A stretch of 64,000 bases of DNA, from NCBI RefSeq assembly GCF_001685015.1, contig NZ_MAYT01000001.1, positions 719,088 through 783,087 on the forward strand. The letters are read 5' to 3'. The notes below the pieces were generated by a model, which was not told the DNA's origin, ran no database searches, and saw nothing but the letters and a program-made list of their open reading frames with translations. Position 1 is the first letter of the stretch, and each line of letters starts with the position of its first letter. The translations under genes and the position numbers were made by a program. This DNA comes from Pseudobacillus wudalianchiensis (GTDB lineage: Bacteria > Bacillota > Bacilli > Bacillales > Domibacillaceae). Below are positions 1 through 7,260 of the stretch, piece by piece.

Positions 1-1
1 G

Positions 2-205
2 AAAACAGCAGAGGAACAAAAGGAGCGGTTTCATAAATTAAATTCAATGGACTCGGTCATTGTATACTGTGGATCGGGTGTATCGGCTACCCCAAATATT
101 ATTGCCTTAAAGCAAGCGGGCTTTCAGCATGTCCGCCTCTACGCTGGCAGCTATAGTGATTGGTCCTCTTATGAGGAGTTGCCGGTAGAAAAAGAAGACC
201 ATTAA
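2..205 (+). CDS. Sulfurtransferase (rhodanese / 3-mercaptopyruvate type), C-terminal fragment
   Basis: This is an open frame running in from the left edge, with 67 residues visible before the stop. It carries the active-site loop C-G-S-G-V-S-A, in which the cysteine accepts sulfur as a persulfide. That loop is closer to 3-mercaptopyruvate sulfurtransferases (CGSGVTA) than to classical rhodaneses (CRKGVT). The following YAGSYSDW stretch is the usual C-terminal end of the second rhodanese domain. The N-terminal part lies outside the window, so start and full length are unknown. A terminator follows directly. Confidence 0.85.
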   Translation, partial: KTAEEQKERFHKLNSMDSVIVYCGSGVSATPNIIALKQAGFQHVRLYAGSYSDWSSYEELPVEKEDH

Positions 206-214
206 GTGTACAGT

Positions 215-250
215 CCGTCTCGTTGTGAACAGCGAGGCGGCTTTTCTTTT
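215..250 (+). terminator. Rho-independent terminator after the sulfurtransferase
   Basis: CCGTCTCG (215-222) pairs with CGAGGCGG (233-240), including one G-U pair, and is followed by a T-rich tract. Confidence 0.75.
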
Positions 251-303
251 GTTTTTGCTCAATCAACAGAGGAGTTATGATAAAATAATAGTGAGGTGAC
301 AAA

Positions 304-1215
304 ATGAATAAACGAGAACATTTGCTGCTTATAGATGGCATGGCCTTACTTTTTCGGGCCTTTTTCGCGACTGCGGTGAGCGGCCAATTTATGGTGAACT
401 CCAAAGGAATGCCAACCAACGGGGTCCAAGGCTTTATGAAGCATGTGCTCACAGCGATTGAATATATGAAACCAACCCATGCAGCAGTATGCTGGGATAT
501 GGGCAGCCAAACATTTAGAAATGACTTGTTTTCTGATTACAAATCGAATCGGCAGGCACCGCCTATTGAGCTCCTGCCGCAATTTGATCTGGCTAAAGAA
601 GTAGCCGGTTCTTTTTTGCTGCCTAATATCGGGGTAAAAGGTTATGAGGCAGATGATTGTATTGGTACGATTGCCAAGCAAGAGCACAAAGAAAGGCGAG
701 TCACGATTTTAAGTGGAGACAAGGATCTTTTACAATTACTTGATTACAATATTGAAGTAACACTTCTTCAAAAAGGATTTGGCAATTATGTAACCTATAC
801 AGAAGAGAGCTTTGCTAACCAATTTTCCATAACCCCTAGACAATTTATTGATGTGAAGGCCCTCATGGGAGATCCGAGTGACGGCTACCCAGGAGTAAAA
901 GGCATCGGTGAAAAAACCGCATTTAAGCTTGTAAGGGAATATGGCACCATTGATGGCATTCTCGCAAATATTGAGCAGCTGACTCCTTCCCAGCAAAAGA
1001 AAATGCTTGAAGGAATGGACATGCTCCAGCTGTCACGGCAGCTTGCCGAGATTCATTGCAATGTACCGTTAGTTTGGAATATTAAAGAAGCAGATTGGGA
1101 AGGAATTGGAAGAGGGGCGGAACAGGCCGTAGAGGAACTAGAATTAAAAGTAGTGCGCCGCCATTTGATCCAAATGAAAGCCTCAGCCGTCTATGCAGAG
1201 GACCCATTTGCTTAA
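304..1215 (+). CDS. ypcP: 5'-3' exonuclease (flap nuclease-like), YpcP
   Basis: This 303-residue protein has the fold of the 5' nuclease domain of DNA polymerase I, without a polymerase part. It is expected to remove RNA primers and 5' flaps in the cytoplasm. Visible metal-binding acidic clusters are Asp11 in LLIDG, EADD (115-118), GDKD (139-142 region) and GDPSDG (189-194). These are followed by the helix-hairpin-helix GVKGIGEKTA near residue 200, which grips DNA. The ATG follows a GAGGTGAC Shine-Dalgarno. Length and motif order match B. subtilis YpcP. The next gene starts 20 bases downstream and is probably cotranscribed. Confidence 0.9.
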   Translation: MNKREHLLLIDGMALLFRAFFATAVSGQFMVNSKGMPTNGVQGFMKHVLTAIEYMKPTHAAVCWDMGSQTFRNDLFSDYKSNRQAPPIELLPQFDLAKEVAGSFLLPNIGVKGYEADDCIGTIAKQEHKERRVTILSGDKDLLQLLDYNIEVTLLQKGFGNYVTYTEESFANQFSITPRQFIDVKALMGDPSDGYPGVKGIGEKTAFKLVREYGTIDGILANIEQLTPSQQKKMLEGMDMLQLSRQLAEIHCNVPLVWNIKEADWEGIGRGAEQAVEELELKVVRRHLIQMKASAVYAEDPFA

Positions 1216-1235
1216 CGTTCAAGGTGGGAACTTAA

Positions 1236-1508
1236 GTGAAGAAAGAACAGGTGCTGACTGATTATTTACTTAGATTAGAAGAAAAAGGCTTCCGTTTTTC
1301 CGATGAAATGATTGCCTTTATTTATTTCGGCAAGGCCTCGACAGATGCTTCAGATCTATTAGTGATGGCAGGTATTGAAATCACTTTGAAAGTACAAAAA
1401 GAATTTGACGGCAGCTTTTTTCTATCCTTATTGGAATGGTTTAAAGAAAAAGGGATAGCAGATCGAGAGACCGCCCTTCGTTTTGCTCATTCGACAGGCT
1501 TATTATAA
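1236..1508 (+). CDS. Conserved hypothetical protein (possibly DUF6123-like)
   Basis: A 90-residue soluble, acidic/basic mixed protein with no signal peptide or membrane segment. The start is GTG, eight bases after AAGGTGGG (1221-1228). It has the look of a small conserved Bacillus protein (IYFGK and TLKVQKEFDGSF are recognisable). The DUF6123 assignment is from memory only. It follows ypcP closely and shares its terminator, so it is probably cotranscribed with it. No function can be inferred. Confidence 0.7.
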   Translation: MKKEQVLTDYLLRLEEKGFRFSDEMIAFIYFGKASTDASDLLVMAGIEITLKVQKEFDGSFFLSLLEWFKEKGIADRETALRFAHSTGLL

Positions 1509-1512
1509 TGAA

Positions 1513-1545
1513 AAACCGTCCGGATGACCCTGGACGGTTTTATGA
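1513..1545. terminator. Bidirectional terminator between converging genes
   Basis: AAACCGTCC (1513-1521) pairs perfectly with GGACGGTTT (1532-1540), with T and A tracts on the two sides. It serves the ypcP operon on plus and the DMT exporter on minus. Confidence 0.85.
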
Positions 1546-2445
1546 TTTATTTGCAGCAGATCGAAAACCAAACAGTTTTTGAACAGGAATTTCTGCCAAC
1601 AGCATGCCGATGAAAATGAAGGCACAACCGGTTAGTCCGGCTGCAGTGAGTCGTTCATCTACTAATAAAAAGGCTGTTAACGCACCGAACACAGGCTCCA
1701 TAGCTAGAATAAGCACCACTCTCGTTGGAGTAGTAAACTTTTGAGCGGTTGTCTGAATGAAAAAAGCCAGAGCTGTAGCTAAAAAGGCCGTAATAAGCAG
1801 AGCATTCCAAACAGCTGGATTTAGTAAGGTAGAAGCAGTTAAAGCAGATTGCCAGTCTTCGAGCAAAAAACCGCCTAAAAAACATAAAATAGAAACCGTT
1901 ATAATTTGTACAGCTGTTAGGGCCAGCGCAGAAGAAGACTGAGTGTAAGCATCCGTAAAGATGATGTGAAAAGCGAAACCGAATGCACAAATTAACACGA
2001 AAAAGTCGCCAATGTTCCATCCGCCCGCTCCGCCTGCTGTCAGCAAATATAGACCAGCAGCGGCTGTCACGGAGCCAATCGCTGCACCTGGTGAGGGCTT
2101 CTTTTTTAAGAGAGCGAGAGAAATAAGCGGCACAAGAACAACGCTTAATCCTGTAATAAAACCTGTTTTAGAAACAGTTGTATATAAAAGGCCGATCGTT
2201 TGAAAGGCATAGCCGATGGCAAGACAAATACCTAAGATGATCCCATGCTTCCATGTTTTTACCGTAAGCTGGGCAGTTTCTTTTCGAAAGAAAATAATGG
2301 TAAAAAGCAGGAGAGCCGCACAGAAAAAGCGAATACCGTTAAACAATAACGGCGGCAAAAGCTCAATAGCCTGCTGCACAATAACAAATGTCACGCCCCA
2401 AATGAGAGCAACAAACAATAAAGAAAGCTCGGAGGCCCATTTCAT
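1540..2445 (-). CDS. EamA-family (DMT superfamily) transporter
   Basis: A 301-residue integral membrane protein with about ten hydrophobic helices arranged as two EamA repeats, each beginning with a WG-x-T/F-type motif (LIWGVTFV near residue 15). This family mostly exports metabolites or amino acids; the substrate cannot be read from sequence. Its ATG overlaps the stop of the upstream RNase H-like gene by four bases (ATGA), so the two are translationally coupled on the minus strand. Confidence 0.85.
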   Translation of the reverse strand: MKWASELSLLFVALIWGVTFVIVQQAIELLPPLLFNGIRFFCAALLLFTIIFFRKETAQLTVKTWKHGIILGICLAIGYAFQTIGLLYTTVSKTGFITGLSVVLVPLISLALLKKKPSPGAAIGSVTAAAGLYLLTAGGAGGWNIGDFFVLICAFGFAFHIIFTDAYTQSSSALALTAVQIITVSILCFLGGFLLEDWQSALTASTLLNPAVWNALLITAFLATALAFFIQTTAQKFTTPTRVVLILAMEPVFGALTAFLLVDERLTAAGLTGCAFIFIGMLLAEIPVQKLFGFRSAANKS

Positions 2446-2843
2446 CGCTTCTTAGCTCCTTTGTTTTGCTGAACAGCCTTACGAGCAAGTCCGTCTGCGC
2501 GATTTTCTTTGCTGGGGATCCATTTTACAAAAAAGAGCGGAAACTCTTTCGATAACGATAGAATTTCCTGTAATAACGGTTTGTAAAGTTCTTTATGTAT
2601 GTATTCCTTTTCAATAGCCTGAACCACTGTTTGAGAATCGCTGCGCAGGGAAACAGTAGCTGCCTGTCTTTCTTTTAAAAGCTCCAGCGCTTTAATAACA
2701 GCCAGAAACTCCGCTTCGTGTGTATCCCTTACACCAAGCGGGAACGAATAACGGTCAACAATGGCACCATCTTTAATAAAAACGCCTGCCCCTGCCCATC
2801 CGGGAGACCCGGTGCTCGCTCCATCTGTATACACCTCAAACAA
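2442..2843 (-). CDS. ypdQ: RNase H-like protein (YpdQ type)
   Basis: A 133-residue single-domain RNase HI fold. The four acidic catalytic residues are all visible: Asp7 (YTDGAS), Glu45 (HEAEF), Asp69 (RSDSQ) and Asp117 (RADGLA). It therefore probably cleaves RNA in RNA-DNA hybrids, though YpdQ-type proteins are poorly characterised and activity is an inference. It lies near ypcP, as in B. subtilis. A second, longer RNase H-like protein lies 0.7 kb away in the opposite direction. It overlaps the DMT transporter gene downstream. Confidence 0.85.
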   Translation of the reverse strand: MFEVYTDGASTGSPGWAGAGVFIKDGAIVDRYSFPLGVRDTHEAEFLAVIKALELLKERQAATVSLRSDSQTVVQAIEKEYIHKELYKPLLQEILSLSKEFPLFFVKWIPSKENRADGLARKAVQQNKGAKKR

Positions 2844-2845
2844 TT

Positions 2846-3512
2846 GAATCCCCCCTTTATGTTCATATCAATAAATTTTACGGAAAAAATAAACAATTTG
2901 CAATAAGAAAAGCGAAGCCGACTGCTTTGCTCCGACAAGTATAAGACGAAATGGCGAAGTGGCGAAGTGGCGTTCTTCAGCCACATAGCCAGATCGGCTT
3001 ATGACCTCGAGGGGCAAGGAGGCATAGCTGGACAAGAGAAGAGGGAGATCGATTTGCCTAGCGCGATAGGAGATTAGAAATTTTGCAGGCAGAAGCGTTT
3101 GGGTATAAAGCCAGAAGGGTATCCAATAAAGCTATGCTCTGCTATTAGTAGACAGGTAAAAGAGTCCGTTTGTCGGAAATTTTTTCTTTAAATAGGAAAG
3201 GCTATAAACAGTAGCCAATTGTCAGAGGCCATGCTGCTGATTTGGCAGTTTAACCTGAATACGGCCGCTTGCAGACTGATGAGTGTTGTAACAGCATCAC
3301 TATCCCGTCTGTCCAAATAGTCGATATAGGACTAAAAATATAGTAAAGTTAACGATAATAACCGATAAAGCCCGACTGTTTGCTGAACGTATAGCATCTC
3401 CTGTTATATGAACAAAATAGCAGGAAAATGTCTGTCTTTATTCATGCGTTTACGCATAACGTACAATATATAAAATCATGAAAACGGGTTAAGAAGAAGG
3501 CGGGGAATCGAT
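2846..3512. other. 667-base gene-free gap with a structured element
   Basis: No supported reading frame lies here. Bases 2927-3017 form a nested fold: TTGCTCC (2927-2933) with GGGGCAA (3011-3017), ATAAG (2941-2945) with CTTAT (2998-3002), and GTGGC (2967-2971) with GCCAC (2980-2984). A direct repeat GGCGAAGT occurs at 2953-2960 and 2961-2968. The rest (3020-3500) is AT-rich with no clear signal and should contain the promoter of the next gene. Confidence 0.5.
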
Positions 3513-4166
3513 ATGAAAATGAAGATTAAATGGCAATACGAATTTAGAGGAAGAAAAACGGAATTTGAATCAGATTGGATAAGCAAAGAGGCGGTTCTGC
3601 CGATTATTGAGGATTTGACGAAAACGGGACGAATGAAAGCTGCAGCGATTATCGATGAGCTTTTAAATGAATGGACGGTTAAAGAGTTTACCAAATTAAA
3701 TAAGAAGCTGGATGAGGAACCGGGAGAAGTGGAAGTGTACTTTGATGGCGGGTACGATCGAGATACGCAAACAGCTGGAATAGGGATTGTTGTTTATTAT
3801 AAAAAGAATGGAGAGGACTGGCGCTGTCGGGTAAATGAGCGGCTGCTTCAATTAGAGTCCAATAATGAGGCTGAATATGCTGCACTTTATAAGGCAATTG
3901 GGTTACTTGAGGAGATTGGAGTTAAGCAAGTGCCAGTGACGATCACAGGCGATTCGCACGTGGTGTTAAAGCAGTTGTCTGGAGAATGGCCTTGCTTTGA
4001 TGAAACATTAAACAAGTGGTTGGACCGCATTGAACATAAAATGGAAAAACTTCGGTTGACGCCACTTTACAAACCAGTAGACAGAAGGCAAAATAAAGAA
4101 GCGGACAAATTGGCGAATCAAGCTTTACAGGGGAATTTTGTGAATAGCCATTCCGTGATTTCCTAA
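3513..4166 (+). CDS. ypeP: RNase H-like protein with N-terminal extension (YpeP type)
   Basis: A 217-residue protein. Residues 1-70 form an uncharacterised, highly charged N-terminal region. Residues 72-207 form an RNase H domain with the acidic set Asp78 (YFDGG), Glu121 (NNEAEY), Asp147 (TGDSHV) and Asp198 (KEADKLA). The product probably acts on RNA-DNA hybrids or is a nuclease-like regulator. The ATG follows an AAGGCGGGG ribosome-binding site. The small zinc-finger gene ypeQ starts about 30 bases downstream, as in B. subtilis. Confidence 0.85.
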   Translation: MKMKIKWQYEFRGRKTEFESDWISKEAVLPIIEDLTKTGRMKAAAIIDELLNEWTVKEFTKLNKKLDEEPGEVEVYFDGGYDRDTQTAGIGIVVYYKKNGEDWRCRVNERLLQLESNNEAEYAALYKAIGLLEEIGVKQVPVTITGDSHVVLKQLSGEWPCFDETLNKWLDRIEHKMEKLRLTPLYKPVDRRQNKEADKLANQALQGNFVNSHSVIS

Positions 4167-4196
4167 GCGAAAGCTGTAAAGAAAGGTGTGACATAT

Positions 4197-4376
4197 TTGG
4201 AGAGAAAACAGCTTATAGCAGAAGTAGAAGGAATTTTGCAGACATATTGTGAAGGCTGTTTGTTAAAAGCCACTTTTCGTAAAGAAAAGGGTAAATCATT
4301 TGCCCATAAGTTTTGCATTACAAAATGTACAGTGGGTGAACAACTGAGAAAATGCGGCGAACAGCTGCTTAAATAA
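4197..4376 (+). CDS. ypeQ: Small zinc-finger protein YpeQ
   Basis: A protein of about 59 residues with a zinc-finger pattern C-x2-C (YCEGC) followed by H-K-F-C-I-x2-C near residues 41-47, the hallmark of the zf-C2HCIx2C family. I chose TTG at 4197 because AAAGAAAGG ends at 4186 and gives normal spacing; the in-frame GTG at 4188 sits too close to it. Its role is unknown. It forms a pair with ypeP, and a strong terminator follows. Confidence 0.8.
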   Translation: MERKQLIAEVEGILQTYCEGCLLKATFRKEKGKSFAHKFCITKCTVGEQLRKCGEQLLK

Positions 4377-4382
4377 AATAAA

Positions 4383-4407
4383 AAAGCCGGCACATCCTGC
4401 CGGCTTT
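4383..4407. terminator. Bidirectional terminator
   Basis: AAAGCCGGCA (4383-4392) and TGCCGGCTTT (4398-4407) form a perfect 10-bp stem with a five-base loop. It serves ypeQ on plus and the cold-shock gene on minus. Confidence 0.9.
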
Positions 4408-4417
4408 ATAAGTTCGA

Positions 4418-4618
4418 TTATAGTTTTACAACGTTAGCAGCTTGAGGTCCACGGTTTCCTTCTACGATTTCAAAAGAAACTTCTTGACCTTCTTCTAAAG
4501 ATTTGTAACCATCGCCTTCGATTGCAGTGAAGTGAACGAATACATCGTCTCCGCCTTCAACTTCGATAAATCCGAAACCTTTTTCATTGTTGAACCATTT
4601 TACTTTACCGTTTTGCAT
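4418..4618 (-). CDS. Cold-shock protein, CspB/CspD family
   Basis: A 66-residue OB-fold nucleic-acid chaperone. The RNA-binding motifs KGFGFI (RNP1) and VFVHF (RNP2) are both intact. It binds single-stranded RNA or DNA and melts mRNA structure in the cold. The ATG at 4618 is preceded by AGGAGG. The longer open frame upstream of it lies in the leader and is not coding. A 5' leader of roughly 90 bases separates it from a good promoter, as is usual for cold-shock genes. Confidence 0.95.
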   Translation of the reverse strand: MQNGKVKWFNNEKGFGFIEVEGGDDVFVHFTAIEGDGYKSLEEGQEVSFEIVEGNRGPQAANVVKL

Positions 4619-4715
4619 GTTAATGAATCCTCCTAAATCTTCGAAACACATCTTATCTATATGTGCCCAAATAAAAATATTCATTACAAACAGAAAAACT
4701 GTTTATAATACGTAT

Positions 4716-4744
4716 AATATACCGAAAAAAGTAAAAATAGTCAA
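4716..4744 (-). promoter_or_regulatory. Sigma-A promoter of the cold-shock gene
   Basis: On the minus strand TTGACT (4744-4739), a 17-base spacer and TATATT (4721-4716) match the sigma-A consensus. Downstream, in the leader, an inverted repeat AAACAG-N5-CTGTTT lies at 4689-4705. It may form part of a cold-responsive leader structure (inference). Confidence 0.75.
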
Positions 4745-4810
4745 GGAACGGGAAGGGAAAAAAGTAAAAAAATTTCTTTCTTCCCGATTCATAGGAGAAG
4801 CTTCGTTATC

Positions 4811-4839
4811 TTGTATTGAACTCTCTTCTATAGTAAAAT
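4811..4839 (+). promoter_or_regulatory. Sigma-A promoter of mntR
   Basis: TTGTAT (4811-4816), a 17-base spacer and TAAAAT (4834-4839) lie just upstream of the mntR ribosome-binding site. Confidence 0.6.
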
Positions 4840-4870
4840 TAAATTGATGAGTAAATTCAGGAGGATCCCA

Positions 4871-5290
4871 ATGCCAACACCAAGCATGGAAGATTACATA
4901 GAACAAATTTTTATACTAATAGATAAAAAAGGGTATGCCCGCGTTTCTGATATCGCTGAAGCCCTATCTGTCCACCCCTCTTCTGTAACAAAAATGGTGC
5001 AAAAATTGGACAAAGATGAATATTTAATATACGAGAGATATCGTGGATTAGTCTTGACAGCCAAGGGGAAGAAAATTGGCAAGCGTCTTGTGGAAAGACA
5101 CGATTTACTCGAGGAATTCTTACGGATCATCGGGGTAAAAGAAGAGCATATTTATGAAGATGTGGAAGGGATTGAACATCATCTAAGCTGGAACTCTATT
5201 GATCGCATTGCCGATCTTGTAGACTATTTCAATGAAGATCCAAAAAGGATTGATACGTTACTCTCTCTGCAAAAGAAACCGCTAGAATAA
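4871..5290 (+). CDS. mntR: Manganese-responsive transcriptional regulator MntR
   Basis: A 139-residue DtxR-family repressor of manganese uptake genes. A winged helix-turn-helix fills residues 5-70 ([19 protein letters not shown] is the recognition region), followed by a dimerisation domain. All six metal ligands known from B. subtilis MntR are present at the same positions: Asp8, Glu11, His77, Glu99, Glu102 and His103. ATG 4871 was chosen because AGGAGG precedes it and the family begins M-x-T-P-S-M-E-D-Y. A terminator follows, so it is probably monocistronic. Confidence 0.95.
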   Translation: MPTPSMEDYIEQIFILIDKKGYARVSDIAEALSVHPSSVTKMVQKLDKDEYLIYERYRGLVLTAKGKKIGKRLVERHDLLEEFLRIIGVKEEHIYEDVEGIEHHLSWNSIDRIADLVDYFNEDPKRIDTLLSLQKKPLE

Positions 5291-5339
5291 AAAAGTTGTC
5301 CCGCAAACAAACGTGTAGTTCACTGCTGGGACAACTTTT
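5291..5339 (+). terminator. Terminator of mntR
   Basis: AAAAGTTGTCCC (5291-5302) and GGGACAACTTTT (5328-5339) form a perfect 12-bp stem. Confidence 0.8.
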
Positions 5340-5490
5340 GTTAGTTCTTATTACCTATATACAAACTGCTGCTTTTCTTCTGTTATAAATAAAATTAATG
5401 AGTCTCTGAGCCTACATAGGAGAATAAACAGGCAAAAAAATCATAAGAAGATAAAAAGCAGAGTGAGTTGAGGATGAAATGCGGGGGGAA

Positions 5491-5904
5491 ATGAATTTTT
5501 ATTCTTTAATGAAAAAACTGGATCAGACGTTGACACTAGAGATAAAAAAAGAATTTCCAGGCGCTCGTTGCGTAGGGGGGAAATACTCGCCAGATACACA
5601 TTCCATTACCCTCTTTAAGCAGGATATTGCCATTCAATGTGAAAGGCTTCTTGGCTCGTTGGAGCAGATGAGGGAATATGAATGGATTATCTTTGCACAT
5701 GAGCTGGGGCATGCTTTAGACGAGGAGCTTGCTGATTTAAGTGTTCGCCTGGAAGAAACAAAGAGCGTGGATATTCTGGCGCAAATTGAATTAAATGCCT
5801 GGAGAATTGCAGAAGAACTTATTCCTTTTGTTGATTCTCATTTATTTGCTCGTGTCAAAGAAGAATCACTGCGATACTTTTCAAGAAGTCCGCTAATCAG
5901 TTAA
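5491..5904 (+). CDS. Putative zinc metallopeptidase-like protein (HExxH)
   Basis: A protein of about 137 residues with a clear H-E-L-G-H zinc-binding motif at residues 70-74, inside a helix (WIIFAHELGHALDEEL). The C-terminal half is helical and acidic. No signal peptide or membrane helix is visible, so it would act in the cytoplasm. The third zinc ligand cannot be identified with confidence. ATG 5491 follows a G-rich ribosome-binding site; an in-frame ATG at 5479 is the alternative. I do not recognise the family. Phage and ImmA-type peptidases share the motif, but there is no phage context. Confidence 0.65.
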   Translation: MNFYSLMKKLDQTLTLEIKKEFPGARCVGGKYSPDTHSITLFKQDIAIQCERLLGSLEQMREYEWIIFAHELGHALDEELADLSVRLEETKSVDILAQIELNAWRIAEELIPFVDSHLFARVKEESLRYFSRSPLIS

Positions 5905-5934
5905 CGAAGCGATCATTTGCATGCAGTAAAGTGA

Positions 5935-5965
5935 GACCGCCCTAAGTGAAGGGGCGGTTTCATTT
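5935..5965 (+). terminator. Terminator
   Basis: GACCGCCC (5935-5942) pairs with GGGCGGTT near 5952-5959 and is followed by TTTCATTT. Confidence 0.7.
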
Positions 5966-6022
5966 ATATTGCGGAAAGTTATTTGATTCCCTTACAATGA
6001 AAGAAAGCAGGGAGGGATGATG

Positions 6023-6700
6023 ATGGGAAACGAATCATGGCAGCAAGATGCAAAAACACAGTGGAATGCAAGAGCCGGCGGATGGCAGGCAAAAAGTGCT
6101 GATATGTGGGAAAAGGGCAGCCGTAAGGGGGTTTGTTCTTTCTTCGCTCATTACGTCCCGCAAAACAGTCTTGTAGCCGATTTGGGCTGTGGTGACGGCT
6201 ATGGCAGTTACAAGCTGCATCAAACAGGATATAAAGTGATCGGAATGGACTTATCGACCAAAATGGTTGAATTAGCTCAAAGGTTTGAAACAGAAGGATT
6301 AACTTTTCAACAAGGTGATTTAGCCAATCTACCATTTATGGGGGAAGAGCTTGATGCGGTGATCGCTGTTAACTCTCTGGAGTGGACAGAAAAACCATCG
6401 CGTGTGCTGCAAGAAATTAAACGTGCCCTAAAGCCTGGCGGAAAACTTTGTGCAGCCATACTGGGCCCGACGGCCGGCCCGCGAGAAAATAGTTATAACC
6501 GTTTAAGTGGCGAATCGGTCATTATGAATACCATGATGCCGTGGGAGTTCACCAAATTGGCGTTGGACAGCGGCTTTCAATATATAGCTGAAGAGCATGT
6601 ATATAAGAGCGGCGTTTCGGAAGCAGCAGTCCAGACTTTTCCTGCTGAATTAAAGCAGGCGTTAACCTTCTTCACATTATTTATGTTGGAGAAAAAATAA
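6023..6700 (+). CDS. Class I SAM-dependent methyltransferase
   Basis: A methyltransferase of about 225 residues with the SAM-binding motif I DLGCGDGYG near residue 56, the acidic post-I residue in GMDLS, and the LKPGG motif after strand 5. The substrate is unknown; such proteins methylate small molecules or cofactors. Three ATGs occur in a row; 6023 has the best spacing from GGAGGG (6011-6016). The next small gene starts about 40 bases downstream, suggesting cotranscription. Confidence 0.85.
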   Translation: MGNESWQQDAKTQWNARAGGWQAKSADMWEKGSRKGVCSFFAHYVPQNSLVADLGCGDGYGSYKLHQTGYKVIGMDLSTKMVELAQRFETEGLTFQQGDLANLPFMGEELDAVIAVNSLEWTEKPSRVLQEIKRALKPGGKLCAAILGPTAGPRENSYNRLSGESVIMNTMMPWEFTKLALDSGFQYIAEEHVYKSGVSEAAVQTFPAELKQALTFFTLFMLEKK

Positions 6701-6738
6701 TCAGATGTAGTTTGAATAAGTATAAAGAAGGTGTTGAT

Positions 6739-7236
6739 TTGTTTGATCCGACCGCTTTTGATAATATCAAATTCATGATACAGGCCGAAGTATACGATCG
6801 GGACCTGGCTGGCCTTTTTCACGTCCATAGCCGGAAGGATCTAGTCGATCTCGCTACGCTCAGTCGGGAATCCGTGATTACATTTTCTCTTAAAGACAGT
6901 GCTGATCTCCGTGTCTCACTGGTCGTTAAGGCAGATCTTGAAAAGCTGGCGGGTGAGTTGCTGCCGTCGTCGAATGCCCTTCCTGGTGTATCGCTGCATA
7001 TTCTGTATTTTGGAACGGAGCGGAGTTTGATGGCAGAAAGGATGGATCTGTTAGAGTGGATGTGGGGGACAGAGCGGCGCTATGAACGGAAGAAAATTGA
7101 CTCCGATCAAACAGGAACCACATATGAATGGCACGTTTATTTTGAACGGATTATAACAGAAGAAATGATGGATGAACTTGGTGATTTAATCAGTTTTATT
7201 GGAGAGTCACTGCGGACAGTAACGGAGACTGAATGA
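6739..7236 (+). CDS. Conserved hypothetical protein
   Basis: A soluble protein of about 165 residues with alternating strands and an amphipathic C-terminus. No signal peptide, membrane helix or catalytic motif is visible. TTG 6739 is preferred because AAAGAAGGTG (6724-6733) lies five bases upstream and the N-terminus then begins M-F-D-P-T. It sits between a methyltransferase and yfmR with short gaps, so it is probably part of that transcript. I do not recognise a family. Confidence 0.75.
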   Translation: MFDPTAFDNIKFMIQAEVYDRDLAGLFHVHSRKDLVDLATLSRESVITFSLKDSADLRVSLVVKADLEKLAGELLPSSNALPGVSLHILYFGTERSLMAERMDLLEWMWGTERRYERKKIDSDQTGTTYEWHVYFERIITEEMMDELGDLISFIGESLRTVTETE

Positions 7237-7260
7237 TTTGCAAATAGGGAGAGAAATGAA

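Noticed and set aside
2846-3512. RNase P RNA or 6S RNA in the large gap
   Set aside because: The conserved core sequences of RNase P RNA are absent, and no long 6S-like double-stranded bubble could be traced.
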